Positions 23,811 through 36,713 of a DNA stretch of 64,000 nucleotides are shown here, piece by piece. Location: positions 9,387,250-9,451,249 of the forward strand of contig CM043799.1 in NCBI GenBank assembly GCA_023974075.1, in the 5' to 3' direction. Position 1 is the first letter of the stretch; every line of letters starts with the position of its first letter. A model generated the notes under the pieces. The model made no database searches. It saw nothing but the letters and a program-made list of their open reading frames with translations, and had not been told where the DNA came from. Origin of the DNA: Chaenocephalus aceratus. Its lineage: Eukaryota; Chordata; Actinopteri; Perciformes; Channichthyidae. The position numbers and the translations under genes were made by a program.

Positions 23811-24344
23811 ATACCGTTTGAATTGTGCCACGAATTACACATATGATGTTTGTCAATTTAAAAGATAATTTTGCAAGTAAAAAAAAAAAAAATGTGTCGT
23901 AAAACTGTGAAGTGACACTTTTTTTTGTGTGAAACCGCTCAATGAACTACAACTCTGGTCTCGCATACGTCGCCAAGACTGCCGTCACGTTGGCACATTT
24001 CACCTCTTTCTTTCCGAATGAAGCGAAAAGTATTAAAAGAGGTGAAAAACACTCCAAGTCTGGGCATGTTGAGAGCTGTGCATACACAAAAGAGGAGTTA
24101 GTCGGTTACGTAAGAGCCAGCATGCGAGACCGGCTTTACTAGGTGTCGGTGTAACGTTAATGTCAGCTAGCTAAATTCACTCTGGGATTTGTAGTCTTTC
24201 TAGTTGTGTATTTTTCATAGTCTTATATTTCACTATTCACTATCTTAACAGTTTTAAGACAAACTGTGACTTTTTTGACATGGAAATTATTTTTTAAGAT
24301 GACAAACATCATATGTGTAATTCGTGGCACAATTCAAACGGGAT
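23811..24344. repeat. Inverted-repeat element, about 105-bp arms
   Basis: ATACCGTTTGAATTGTGCCA at 23811 is mirrored by TGGCACAATTCAAACGGGAT near 24344, and the arms continue inward through ACATATGATGTTTGTC to the AAAACTGT block. Sequence left of 23811 (from about 23717, GACGAAGTCCCTCCCC) probably belongs to the same element and is missing on the right side, so the copy seems trimmed. No coding. Confidence 0.6.
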
Positions 24345-24579
24345 CGAACATTAAGTGCTGTTCCAAAACCAACGAGTGTTATCAAGCCCTCAAACAGCGA
24401 GTCTGCATCGGTCCTGACTTCACCTGCTGCTCTACCTGACCAGACTCAATGCTGTGTGTTCGTCAGGAAACGCTGTTTACAAACTGTTCCTGCAAACATT
24501 CACTGATAAGCTGCACAACAAGATAGGCATTTAATATCGTCATACAGATGTTAACAACTTCATGTTACCTCGTATTGTT

Positions 24580-25000
24580 TTTAACTCAGGATCATATCGG
24601 CTACCCGTGTTTAGTCTAGAAAACGTTAATTGTGTGAATTGTATTATACTGTTGTTTATATTTTCAGGGACTGTTGCAAAAACCAAGCAGCTTATAAACA
24701 TGAGATTTTAAAACAAAAAGTGGTTTACAAAAATAAACACCATTTAAAGATTTTGAGTTTTATTATTATTATTTTTTTAATCCAAGAGATGCTGATTTGA
24801 AACTGTTGTTACGAAAATGTACGGCATTTCCTGTTTCTGCCAGAGAGAGGGGAGTTCGTCCCAAAGCTTGCTGCTGTTTTTACACCCTCCACCTGGAAGA
24901 AGGGAGCCTCGTTCAGCTGCGAGTGAGACTACAGACGGAGTTCACTCCATCACTGAGGGGGAGTGGGTTGGGTGTGGTTTGGAATTGGGTCTAATATAGT
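24580..25000 (+). repeat. Dispersed repeat, copy 2
   Basis: Shares ordered blocks with 17826-18480, including TTCCTGTTTCTGCCAGAGAG and TTTACACCCTCCAC and the closing TTTGGAATTGGG. Both copies have the same orientation. Class unknown. Confidence 0.5.
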
Positions 25001-26984
25001 GTCTCAATCAGGATACTTCTCTTAGTTCATTTTCTATGTTCATAATTTAGTGTATGAATTTCAACCATGTAATGCTGTCTTAAATTGCACAAACTGCTGT
25101 GCCCTAACTGGAATTGACTATCGCTGCTGTTAGCTAGCTAGCACCAACCAGTAGCTAACTAGTTAGCAACAATCGTTTGTGGTACCAAATCCTTACACTG
25201 CTCAATTTACCCTAAAAAAATACATGTGGCTTCTTTTTAACACCAGATTAAAAATGTCACTTAAAATAAAAAACCTTAAGTAGAACTTACATTTGTATAT
25301 TGCTGTGTTTCAGAGCAACCACACACGCTGCTAGATTCGTAGCCAATATGGTGACCATTCATTGTGAGAAGTGTCCAGCGTTCCACACTTAACTTTTGAA
25401 TCATTAGGAGTGCACCATCTGGTACTCAAAGTTCATTTTGCTTTCCTTCCTATTGATACACTTTATGCACAAAGAAATAGCAAATGTACGTATACGTATT
25501 ATGGTATTTGAGACAAAGCATCACTATGTTAGCTCATTAATAACCATCCTTTATGAGTTTAATTGAGTACTGTTATCATCTTTTTCTATGACATACGCAT
25601 AATAATGTGAAATATATGACAACGCAGCTATAAACTACAACTAAGACTTGTGGAGTTTATATACCTTAAACTTGACAATTCTCCCGAATGTGTTCACTGC
25701 AATATCTCGCAACTACATTTTCTCTCTACTGACTTTGAACTTGGGGTGTCTTTATATACCGTATTAGAATCTTCCATACGTTTTATTTGTAGTCCTATTG
25801 TACATTGTGTTTTCCGTATGAGTTAACAAAACGTTGATGGTATTATTGCAGGGCAGTTCATTTACCCAACATTTCTAATTGTGGTTTACAAACACATTTG
25901 CAAGCAGCTGCATGTTCAAGTTTACATAACGTAACTTAAAGCCACAAATCATTCCTTGTTGAAGTTGTGCTTCGTAATATATAATCATGAGGAGCTACCA
26001 TTAGTGTTGTTGGGAAGAATTGTTGACTCATCTAATGGCCTCAGACTGTGTTGTCAGTGTCTGATAGATTATACACCCTTTAAGTGATCCTGGCTGGTGC
26101 AGATGCTCCCAGATGGCATGACAAATAGTTTTCCCAAAGTTCTTCTCTCTTTTACCCAATTTAAATGCATTCCATGAGGTGGAACTTGTTCCTTTGTTCA
26201 TATTCTTGAGACAAGGCCACGTGGAAGGCTGACAGAGAAAAATCAGAGAGCAGACCTCCTTTCCTGTCCGTGCACAGATTCTCCTGGCAAGGCCGATATG
26301 TCTGACAGTGAGACGTTCTCAGCCTCTTGTTTAAGCTGTCCAAACGGATACATTTGAAAGGGAAATTAAATGGTTTATTATGTAAAAGTGTTCAATCATT
26401 TGCATACCGTCCTAGTCGTGATATGGAAATATCAGGCTTTGATAATGCAGTCTGGTTTTTTTCAGCTGGGTGCATTGGGAATCAAAAGCACACACATTTT
26501 TTATCATAAATTGTGGTGAAAACTAAATAGCCTAAAGCTTGCCTGTTTCTTTGCCTCACTAAGTGGAAGACATGTTCCCTCTCATTGCCATTCATATCAT
26601 AAATAACAGCTGAACCAAAAAACCTCTTCCCCAGAAACACTGAACATTTATTTATGTTGAATTAACACATTTTATTTATGTAGGTAGTTGTGCTAAACCA
26701 ATTTATTTGAATGCAGATATATATTTTTAATTAATTTCATCTTTATTATATTCAGAATTTTAGCTCAATCATTTTGAATGGAGTTTACTCTAATTTAAAA
26801 ATTCCAACTAGACCCATATCAGTTCAGATTTTTGTTGTTGCATTTACTCTCTTTAAAAAATAAAATACTTCCAACCGAATCCATTTTCAGTATACTAAGC
26901 TTGATAATGTGGCAATACACTTTTTTGTAAAGTCAGATCAATTTAGTAGTTTGATTTCTACATAAAATGTAAGAAACATACTGT
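25001..26984. other. Intron DNA, nothing recognised
   Basis: AT-rich sequence of the 12.6-kb sntg2 intron. No coding, terminal repeats or tandem arrays were recognised. Confidence 0.4.
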
Positions 26985-27375
26985 GCTAATTTTCAGGTTC
27001 ATATTAGTATTTATTAAGTGTCTCTACTGTGAAATGTCTCCATGCTTTAATGTTCATACTGCCTGTGCTGCAGCACCTGTTTTCTCTTCTGCTCTGATTG
27101 GTTAGCTGGCCCTATCTGTTGTGATTGGTCAACCACTTAGAGATGTGTCAGAGATGTCCCTACCCTAAGCATATCCGGTCAAATGTGTTGGAATGTTACA
27201 TTATGATGTCACTGTGTTATGGAAGTAAAGAAAGGAGTCCAATGGAGGTGTTTCAGGCACTTTGGTTGGGAACTTCAGGATGTTAGTCTTTGCAGACCAT
27301 TTACATGCACACAAACCTATAGGACACACTACAGGAAAGGGAGAACCCCAAAAAGCATAATACCCCCCCTATTAA
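26985..27375 (-). mobile_element. Degenerate TTAA-type MITE, inverted
   Basis: Contains the blocks TCAGGTTCATATTAGTATTT, GACATTTCACAGTAGAGACA-type, CTGATTGGTTAGCTGGCC, TGGTCAACC and AGACCATTTACATGCAC in the same order as the copy at 39521-40898, and in opposite orientation to 28975-29297. Ends are worn, so boundaries are approximate. Confidence 0.65.
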
Positions 27376-27390
27376 GTTTCATTTAGTTAA

Positions 27391-27916
27391 AGGTCCCATG
27401 TCATGGCCATTTCTACTAATCATAATTCCATTGTTGAGGTCTACTAGAATATATTTACATTGTTCAATGTTCTAAACTCACATTGGTTTCTCACAGCATC
27501 TCTGTATAGTATGTGTATTCACTCTCTGTCCTAAACGCCTTGTTGGAGCTCCTGCCCCCCCCCCCCCCCACTGTGAGCCCAGTGGCCGTCTGCGAGACAG
27601 CGAAACCCAGCCCGAAACCAGCTCGAAACCATCCCGAGCACACACACCTGCAGCCTGGCTGGGAGTTTGGACCAATCCACGGACTTAACGTAACAGCTCC
27701 GCGGATTGGTCCATTTGGACACTATAACAATGGAAAAAGAGAAATCTCCAACGAGGCGTTCTGGGGCAGCACAGACAGGTCTTTTCTGTGTTAGAGTTGT
27801 ACTCGCTACAGGGTGTACTTTGAGGGTTTGTGACTCTGCAGACCGTTTACATGCATAAAAAGCTACATAACACACAAGGGGACGGGTAATAACCAGAAAA
27901 GCATGACATGGGACCT
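27391..27916 (-). mobile_element. 526-bp TTAA-type MITE
   Basis: AGGTCCCATGTCATGGCC at the left mirrors CATGACATGGGACCT at the right. The left end abuts TTAA (27387-27390); the right flank reads TTCA, one change from TTAA. It is the same family as 59671-60471, in the opposite orientation, sharing CATAATTCCATTGTTG, GGTCTACTAGAATA and CAAACTCACATTGGTTTC-like blocks. Overlapping open frames near 27480-27870 include a C-run and are not taken as genes. Confidence 0.85.
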
Positions 27917-27919
27917 TTC

Positions 27920-28970
27920 AAATGATTAGCTGTTGTGACTATCTCTACTTTTGATACATTCAAATAAAACAAACAAAAACTCTTATTTTATTATTTTATA
28001 ACAAAATGTAGTACGACCATCCATTTAAAAACTAAAACATTTTTTTTTTCTTTAAGTATCCTCCTGTATGTTGACCAGGTGATACGTCCCTGGTCCGTCT
28101 GAATGGATGTATTCCTGCCTAGTCAGCAGGCGAGGCTCAGTAGTTAGTGCCTTGGGGAGCGGCACAGATGTATGACAGAATCCCCTGCTCCCTGTACCCT
28201 TCTCTCAATGAGGATTTCAGTCCTGCTCACTGAAGGTGGAAAGGCTTTAGCAGCTACTTCTGACAGGGTTGTGTTCTCCTGACAGTGATCCGCCAGCTGT
28301 CTGTCACTTTGATGAATCTCTGCCTTTGGAGCTCTTCATTCAGTGCACATTCCCCCATCACTGCATGCCCTCAAAGGTCTTTGCTTTAATTGAAAGGGAT
28401 CTTACTGATGTACTGTAGGTTCTGCGTCTAATATCATTTCATCAGTTGCACACTCTGTTTCTGCAGTAAGAGAAACATAGATGTTTTGCCAGACAAAGTA
28501 TTTTAAAAAGAAGTCTTTATAGAGGGGTGCAGGAACGAGTCCTAACATCTGGAAATGATTCACTATTTTACAACTTCCCGTTCCATTCTAGAAGTCACAA
28601 ACGTTTTGAATGATGCCTGAAATGATTTCTGTGGTTAGAAATGTTCATGTTTTGTTCTACAACATACAATCCGTCAATAAACACTCCACTGGTAAATGTC
28701 TGAAACTTCAATTGGTCATAAAAACATCAGCCACCTTTTACTGTAGTTTAGCGGTGGTGACGTGAAGTCATGTGACCGTGATGTAGTTTGTTTATAGCCT
28801 AATGTTAGATTTGTACTTCTGTCAATTGCATTTACGCCTCAAAAACACAAGGTGGTATATATGCAAAGATTACCTACATATAAGTATCATAAACGTTTGT
28901 TCGACACAGATCTTATTTTCTGCTATGAGCCCTTGGGATGCTAACTTCCGGGTATGCCTTTAGAGAAACA
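27920..28970. other. Intron DNA, nothing recognised
   Basis: No coding or repeat structure was recognised. A short similarity between 28396-28430 and 29453-29490 (TTACTGAT..CTGTAG.TTCTG) is too short to interpret. Confidence 0.35.
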
Positions 28971-28974
28971 GCAT

Positions 28975-29297
28975 TACCGCACCACTCTCACACTACATGT
29001 AACATCTTTCTGTGGAATGTAACCTTCATATGAAACAACACATTGTACTTGATTGGCTAAGGGGCGGGACATCTGACACATCTCTAACGGTTGACCAATT
29101 ACAACGGAGGCGGCCAGATAACAGAGCAGACTGGGCTCTGGTTTCAGACAGAGGGTGAAAATAGGTGCTGCAGCACAGGCAGTATGAGAGTAATAAAGAG
29201 CTTTGTGAACATTAAAGCATGGAGACATGTCACAGTAGAGGCACACAATACAAATGATGAACCTGAAAATAAGCATGACATGCCGTCTTTAATTATT
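28975..29297 (+). mobile_element. Degenerate TTAA-type MITE
   Basis: Carries GGGCGGGACATCTGACACAT, GACTGGGCTCTGGTTTCAGA, CAGAGGGTGAAAATAGGTGC and AAAGCATGGAGACATGTCAC, the same series as at 26985-27375 and 39521-40898. It ends at CATGCCGTCTTTAA, so the right TTAA is kept; the left end is worn. Confidence 0.65.
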
Positions 29298-29760
29298 GTG
29301 ATACCTACTGTACTGTATGATGAGCAAGACATCTTCACAGCCGCTACTGTGTGAATACATTAATGTCTTCTCCCAGGCAAGTATATGCTGCCAGTTGATG
29401 CTCTGTCCTTTTTAACGTTGAATCTTGATAATAAAATGAAACGCCTTAGTAGAAAGAGATATTACTGATATGCTGTAGATTCTGTCTTACATAAGTTTAT
29501 AAAAAATAACTCTGATCCAGTATAAGTGATGCTTTATAGTTGTACAAATCACAGCATTAAGCAACATTAACATTAAGCACACTTACACAAATAATGTTCA
29601 CCCTTTACAAGTAAAAAAAAGCAACATTTAACTCAAGTAAAAATCATCCCTGAGGCGGCGCCGGGTACACAGGCAGCGGAACATACGACTTTAATAAGCC
29701 TATTTCAGATACAGTAAGGATGTCTGCTCACCAGAGGATTTGTTAGGAATGCTGACTTTG

Positions 29761-30514
<754 letters not shown>

Positions 30515-30518
30515 TTAA

Positions 30519-31199
30519 AGGCGACCTATCATACAAAATGCACTTTTTGATGTCTTTTACAGTATACATGAATACGTGTCCCCGGTGTGTCAGGGAACTC
30601 GCGCAGCATCAGAAAATAAAAGCCTCTCTCTTTTCCTCCGTACCCAAATCTTTTAAAAACGGGGGCACAACGAGCTGATCCAGATTTGCTGCCGATATGA
30701 CGTCATTTCGGATGGCGGACCCACAGAGAGTTGCTATCAGAAACAATGCCTGACGTGTTTCGGACATAATATGGTCTTTGTTTACATTAACAAGCCTCGC
30801 TAACACTCAGAGCTAACCTGTACTGGCGAGCACATGTGTTTGAAAAGGAGGAAATAAAAAAAGAACTCACCTTGTGATAAACCCGAAAGAGAAATAGCAT
30901 TTGAGCTCCATACTGTTTCAGACATAATCCTTGATGTGGTTTAGAACAGGATGGCGTTTTATCACAGCAGAATTTAACTTTACCTCCAGTAGAATTCTGA
31001 TCAGGCATTAGCTCCGCCTCCCAGAAGGACCCAGAATCTGCGTTTCTCTAACAGGGCTGGAATAGAGGGGTATGCGGGATTTCTAAAATGCATGATCTGT
31101 TTGGTATTTTGAGCAAAACACATCATAGACATGTTTTTATATATTTGTATATATCTGAGACATATTATATATGCCTAAAAATAGCATGGGAGGAGCACT
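30519..31199. mobile_element. 681-bp TTAA-flanked element
   Basis: Both ends abut TTAA (30515-30518 and 31200-31203). The imperfect terminal repeats are AGGCGACCTATCAT and, reverse-complemented from the right end, AGTGCTCCTCCCAT. Internal sequence holds a GC-richer block (30590-31060) with no recognisable protein. Probably another piggyBac/Kolobok-type MITE family. Confidence 0.7.
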
Positions 31200-31467
31200 T
31201 TAAAACAATGACCCTTTTATTTGTTGTGAAAACCTTTTAGAACATGCTGTCCTCAACAGTAAAAAACTCAGGACTATGGACTTTGTGTCTCATAAATAAA
31301 TGCTCAATAATTTAGCAAGGCCCTTAAAGGACGTTATTCAATTGAAATGACCCTCGGAAGCAGAAAGTTCCCCCTGGCTTCAAGTAACTAGCAGTTTGAG
31401 ATTCACCTTGTGCACAATGTTCTTCAATCTTCTGCACAATCTAACGCTGACCTCCATTCTCCTCCAG

Positions 31468-31597
31468 GTCCAACTGCTTTGAAGTGTTTGCCTTGGATGG
31501 AGCCAATACAAATATTCTTCAATGTTGCACTGCAGCAGAAAGCACCGACTGGCTCCAAGCAATATCTACAAATATTAACGAGTTGACACGGGAGAAT
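31468..31597 (+). CDS. sntg2: gamma-2-syntrophin exon (PH region)
   Basis: Bounded by a CTCCTCCAG acceptor and an AAT|GTAAGT donor. Its first base completes the Arg codon begun at 18861-18862, then it encodes SNCFEVFALDGANTNILQCC, TAAESTDWLQAIS and TNINELTREN. This is the PH-like segment of gamma-syntrophins, with the conserved FEV.ALDG and DWLQAI motifs. 130 bp plus the two carried bases give an exact codon count, and the next exon starts in phase 0. The 12.6-kb intron before it carries most of the repeats described between 19 and 31 kb. Confidence 0.92.
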
Positions 31598-33417
31598 GTA
31601 AGTCCGCCTCTTACCATTGACGGCTTTATAGGATCTCTCTGTGAGTCTTGATCGAAGTTGAAAACTGTTATTTTCACAGTTGTGTGAACATGTCGTATCT
31701 TAACATGGGGGTGTTTACCACGTGTGAAGTCAATAAAGCAGTGTTGATAAAGAACACACAGAAAAGTAATAAATATGTTTCGCCCACAGTTTTCCAACCG
31801 TCACATCGTGTCACCATGGTGTTAATAGACCCTTTCCGTCAAGCACTAATTGAGTCACAGCCCCCCCCTTCTGCTGACAAGAAGAGCCTCTCTCATACCT
31901 AATTAATGACTGTAGTAGTCATTCGCTATGTGCACTCTCATTTCCTCCTGTTTCACTTTGAGTATCGTGCTGGTGATGTGATGCATGTTCGCCAAGGACA
32001 CAGACGTACTGTATGTCGATTGCGCAGCTGCCGTTAATGAAAATAAAGTGTGATGCATTCCTGCCTGCATCACCTAATTGCGGACGTGGAGTGTGATTGC
32101 TAAATGGCCAATCAGGATGTAATTGTGCGCCTGCGTTCGGAGGGAGAATAACTTTTGTTTTAATGACCTTAAGCCTTTAAATAGACTCGGCGACACCCTC
32201 GGGTCCCACGTGTGTTTTGAATGTGAAGGACTGTCATCTGGAAGACTGCTCGATGCTGTTTGATGTTCTTTTAGAGAGACGAGAATAATCGGCAGCTTGT
32301 TAGTGGCTAATTGGGTAACAGTTCTTCAGGTGAGAATTTACTTTCACTTTGTAACTGAGGCGAGACAGCAGCAGGCGTCGTGCTGAGCAGGATATGCTGA
32401 CACAGCAGGGGTCCCTCAGTATTACAATGCGTTGCAACATTTTTGATCAGCATCAAAATACATAGTAAGAAGTCAACAGTTCAGACACTCCTAACGTTAT
32501 ACCTTCTTGGAGCCTAAACGTGGTTTTCAGATTGCATTGTGTGACATCCTCTTGTTAGTACATTTTAACCTTCAAATGAAAAAAAGGTTAAAAGACGAAA
32601 CGATAAAATACATTATTTGTTTTACCAGCCAATATGTGTACAATAATTACTGTGAGGTTTAGATTATGAGCAAGAAGTCTACACAGACACATCTTTGAAT
32701 ACATATACTATGTGGAACCTCTCCAAGGTAATGTCGTCAAATAATAATTGTCTTATTTGATAATGGAATTATCACATTTCATTTAATTCAATTAATAGTA
32801 GATGTGTTTAAGTTTTGTTCTGCCTTCTCAAGTAACCTGAATCCAGTTCAATGCCAAGTACGACTTCAGATAGAAGGAATTTGCTTTTGTGAATTGGTGC
32901 ATAATATTAACTCAAATCACTAGTATTATTGAATAGAAAGAATAAGAAAAATATGAAATGTGTTAAATAGAAACAATAATTATTACATGATGATACAAAT
33001 GTGAAGAAACTACTTTAGAAAATACTGATCCAATATATATTTGTATTTCAATGTAATAGTTTTTTTATGATAAAAAGTTCAGTGCAGAAATGTGCAATTT
33101 GATCCAATAAGAAATACTTGAATGTTGTAATAACACATCTATATACAAATTCAGTTATTTGTCTTCTTAGACCTCAAGTTGTACATTTGAAAATACTGAA
33201 AAAACATGAATATGCACTATTTTTGGCAGAACAATTCGAAACAGTTTCCTAAAATATCAGGTTTTGTCAAGCAGCAGCAAAAATATATAATACGGGTGGA
33301 CGATATGTTCAAGGCTTTCTCAACAATACTATTTTGAGGTGTTTTTTGGGGTGAGGATAACTTTTGTAATAATATATATAACAGCTTCTTTTAACTGTAT
33401 TTTTTTTTATCTCACAG
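31598..33417. other. Intron, nothing recognised
   Basis: A complete 1.8-kb intron between two sntg2 exons. No clear repeat element or other gene was recognised in it. Confidence 0.6.
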
Positions 33418-33456
33418 ATAAAGATTATCAACAAATACTGCTCTTCAGATGATCAG
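33418..33456 (+). CDS. sntg2: gamma-2-syntrophin 39-bp micro-exon
   Basis: A TATCTCACAG acceptor and a CAG|GTATGC donor bound 13 codons, IKIINKYCSSDDQ. It fits between LTREN and VVHMGW in the gamma-syntrophin order and is in phase 0 at both ends. The short length makes it easy to miss by gene finders. The residues correspond to the loop preceding the next PH strand. Confidence 0.9.
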
Positions 33457-34079
33457 GTATGCTGACGTATCTTCAGGAAACCATACTGTATTTCATTACA
33501 AAGTCACATTATATCACTGATAGCAGTTACAACTAAGTATACTATTATTTGATAGTGCCTTTACAGATACAGACAGCAAAGGCAGTGAGAGCCCAGAATA
33601 AACCTTTACTTAAAAGTGTAATGGACATCTTATAGAGGAAATGTTAAACAGGTGTAAAGAATCACTTCATCTGTGTACAATCGAAGCGCTCCAGCTCCGG
33701 TTTCATCAACATGCCGAGAAGCACTTTGGAAACATTTTGAAACTCCTATTTACCATTCAGATGGGAGTGAAGGAGACAGGAAGAGAATGTGCCTTATACA
33801 TCACAAGATCTAGAAAGTGTAGCCAATGAAGCAGTACAGTGCATTCAGTAAAGATACAGATACAAACCTCCCCAATTCAATCTGAGGTAGACAAAAGGGT
33901 AAGCTTTTGCAAACAGCTGGGACTGTAGCACCACTGCACTGTACAGTAGTTCTTTAACTCAACATCTCTGACTGTACACACACTGTTATCCTGGTTCGTT
34001 GATTGAGCAAGAAAATACCTGCTGTGTATGTATTTTTCTTTAAATACAATTGGAAACATGCAAATGTCATCCTTTGCAG

Positions 34080-34196
34080 GTTGTTCACATGGGCTGGGCG
34101 TGTGAAAGCCCTGAGGGTAGCGCTGCTGCTAGAACCTCAGCTTTCAAGTTCCTGGCACTGAGAGGACCATATTTTTACATCTTCAGAAGCCCCCCG
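34080..34196 (+). CDS. sntg2: gamma-2-syntrophin exon (PH region)
   Basis: Starts after TTTGCAG and ends at CCG|GTAACT. It encodes VVHMGWACESPEGSAAART, then SAFKFLALRGPYFYIFRSPP, 39 codons in phase 0. FLALRGPYFY.F..PP is a hallmark of the syntrophin PH2 domain. The GSAAART insert region is the least conserved part. The 622-bp intron before it holds no recognised element. Confidence 0.93.
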
Positions 34197-34383
34197 GTAA
34201 CTACTCTACATTTTCCAGTATTTTACACTTTTAATTTCTCATTCAGATCTGATAATAAGCTCATTTGAAATGTTTTCTCCAAACATGAAGCCTATCACAA
34301 CAACACTCAAACAGGTGCACATGATCAACACTGTTTACTTAGCTTAGCATGGATGAGAAAAACACATCTGGGCACTTTTTAGG

Positions 34384-34425
34384 TACTTATTGTAAGTCAC
34401 TTTGGATAAGTAATGTAATGTATGT
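34384..34425 (+). mobile_element. L2 LINE 3' tail fragment
   Basis: TACTTATTGTAAGTCACTTT, then GGATAA and a TAATGTAATGTA end, is the plus-strand version of the tail found inverted at 60961-61020. Only about 40 bp remain. Confidence 0.6.
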
Positions 34426-34429
34426 CATC

Positions 34430-35320
34430 TCTGCCATTTCATCATGACATGCCCTTTTTGGGGTAAAAGCAGCCCCACTCATTTGACTGGTGGTAAATGC
34501 AGAATTCCGATGTCTTTTCCAATTTACTGGCATAAAATATGAATAACAAATAGCTAATTAGCCATTAGCGGCTCAAATCATGTGGCCAATCAGGAACATA
34601 GTTATGTTGCTCATCAACAAAAGCCAGCTTGCTGCAGCTAGTGCTTTCTAGCTAGCTGTTGGCCAATTTTAGAAGCCATTGTTTATCCGTCTGGTTACAG
34701 ATATTAGCCAGTTTACTGTTACCCTCTTGCTAATATTCGATTGTATTCATGGATTTTTCAATATATTCTTTGACTTGTTCTGACCACAGGGAAGTGACAT
34801 ATGTAGTATACTCTCATCTATGAGATTGTGTTCATGCCTTTTTGAAATTGTTTTTGAAATAAGTCAGATTTCATGCTGCTGCTCACTGATCTGTGATGGT
34901 TCCCCACTGTGCTGCATGGTCTATGTGTTTGAAGCACGTGTGCAGCATCTGTAATATACAGTATGTTTCAGTTTATTGCACAAGAGAAGGCAGGCGTGCA
35001 GTTACTGGTGATGAATTCAGATGTTTGATACTATTGGAAAACCCCTACTAGATTGCAGGTTAATACTTCCAGCTAAACTCTATTCACTCTTATCAGGTTG
35101 AAGGTATCATAATCACATCTTCATAATAATAGCGGACCTTTGTTTGGTTAGACTGTCTGTACTGCCATTGTTGTTGGGACACCATACAGCTCTAGTATAA
35201 TTGGCAAATGATCGTTTTATCACAACCTGATGTTACTCACTGTTTCAGCCAATCACACTTTTTGTTGCATATGCATTTTGTCCTTGCTGACATTTAAAAC
35301 AGTGTATCCCACTGCGACAA
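34430..35320. other. Intron DNA, nothing recognised
   Basis: AT-rich part of the 10.2-kb sntg2 intron. No coding recognised. Confidence 0.35.
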
Positions 35321-35349
35321 TGCTGATGCAGTGCAGTCGGTGCAAGATC

Positions 35350-35490
35350 AGGAATAATTTATTGATACCCGGGGGAAATTGGGTTATGTTAAAAATAACA
35401 AACAGATACAAATACAAATATAAAACGGTAAAAACATACTATACTACAATGATACAAATATGTTAAAACAGAAATAGAAAAATATCTTAA

Positions 35491-35524
<34 letters not shown>
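35350..35524 (-). repeat. LINE-like tail and (AT)n tract
   Basis: AATTTATTGATACCCGGGGG followed by AAATTG resembles the inverted 3' end of a fish LINE. A (AT)n run at about 35497-35524 follows an A/T-rich stretch. The LINE assignment is tentative. Confidence 0.45.
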
Positions 35525-35530
<6 letters not shown>

Positions 35531-36087
35531 TACATAATAATAATAATAATACTTGTATTTATATTGTAATAAAAAATGCTGAAAAAATGGGATTCATGAT
35601 TAAATGAGTTGCATGAAAAAACTAGAACCGCTATAATAATACATATATATAAGTTTGACATGTTTAATATAAATTGATAACTATAATATGAATATAAACG
35701 CACGTTTAAATGCACAGTAAATAAATAACTACAGTGTTAATAAGAATGTAGGTTGAAATGAACAGTATAAATGAATACCTACAGTATATTAATGCCAGAG
35801 CACGCCAGAGTATTGCACAGTGTAAGATGCAGCGCATTATCAAAATAGCAACAGTCACAGTAATGAATGCCCTCTAGGACAGGGGTACTCAAATACAAAT
35901 CTTAAAGGTCCAAAATAAATGTTTCAATAAGACAAAGGTCCGTTTATTACGGGCATTCAAACTTTTAAACAATTGCAACAAGATTCTTAACACGAGGTTG
36001 CAAAAACAAAAATAATCTGTATGCAGCAGTTTTCATTGTTATTGTCTGTGCTTGATCCCTCAGAGTCGCAGTGTAAGAGCTGCACAG

Positions 36088-36336
36088 TTATGAATAAAGG
36101 CAGCTGCACCCTCTTTCATTCAGCATTCCCATTATTGCTTTATAAATGTCTTGCCCCCTTGTGTGTCCACTGAGGTTCGTCAGGCCCAACACATCTTCAA
36201 CAAACTCCCCCTTTGCCTCATCATAAAAACTCACAAACACCAGCAACTGAGCATTGTCAGTGGTGTCAGTGGACTCACCCACAGCTAAGGAAATGCACTG
36301 TGCATTTTTTATTCCATCACAAAGCTGATTAATCAA
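36088..36336 (-). pseudogene. hAT transposase fragment
   Basis: The 82-codon frame reads QCISLAVGESTDTTDNAQLL, VFVSFYD, FVEDVLGLTNLSGHTRG and DIYKAIMGML. This is the conserved start of the RNase H-like catalytic region of hAT transposases of the GTF2IRD2/ZBED/SCAND3-like group; the usual ..DESTD motif appears as GESTD, so the acidic residue usually opening the motif is Gly here. The rest of the roughly 600-residue protein is not readable as one frame, so this copy is dead. Confidence 0.8.
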
Positions 36337-36713
36337 ATCACCAGCCAGTCTTTATGTTCTTCTGGTTGCTGTGGAATCTGAGAGGGGGATTTGCTTGATC
36401 TGACCTGTTATTTCCTCTTTGTGTTTGCCTTCAACATGGTCTCTATCACTTCAGTCATGCATTCTTTTATACTTCAGTTATTTTCCAGTGGAAAGTCCTT
36501 ACCTACTAACCTAGTTCAATCAAAGTGGTTACTTTTTTTTTGGCTGGGCAGTGAAGTTTTACACACCGTCTTATTTGACTTTCTCAGGACTTAAAACTGT
36601 TTTTTGGGGGCAGACCCCCTCAAAGAAAAAATATATTTACACACGTAAGGTCATCATCTTAAGAGTTGTGTATGCTCATCCGTGAGCAGAGCATCAAGTT
36701 GACATGTCTATTA

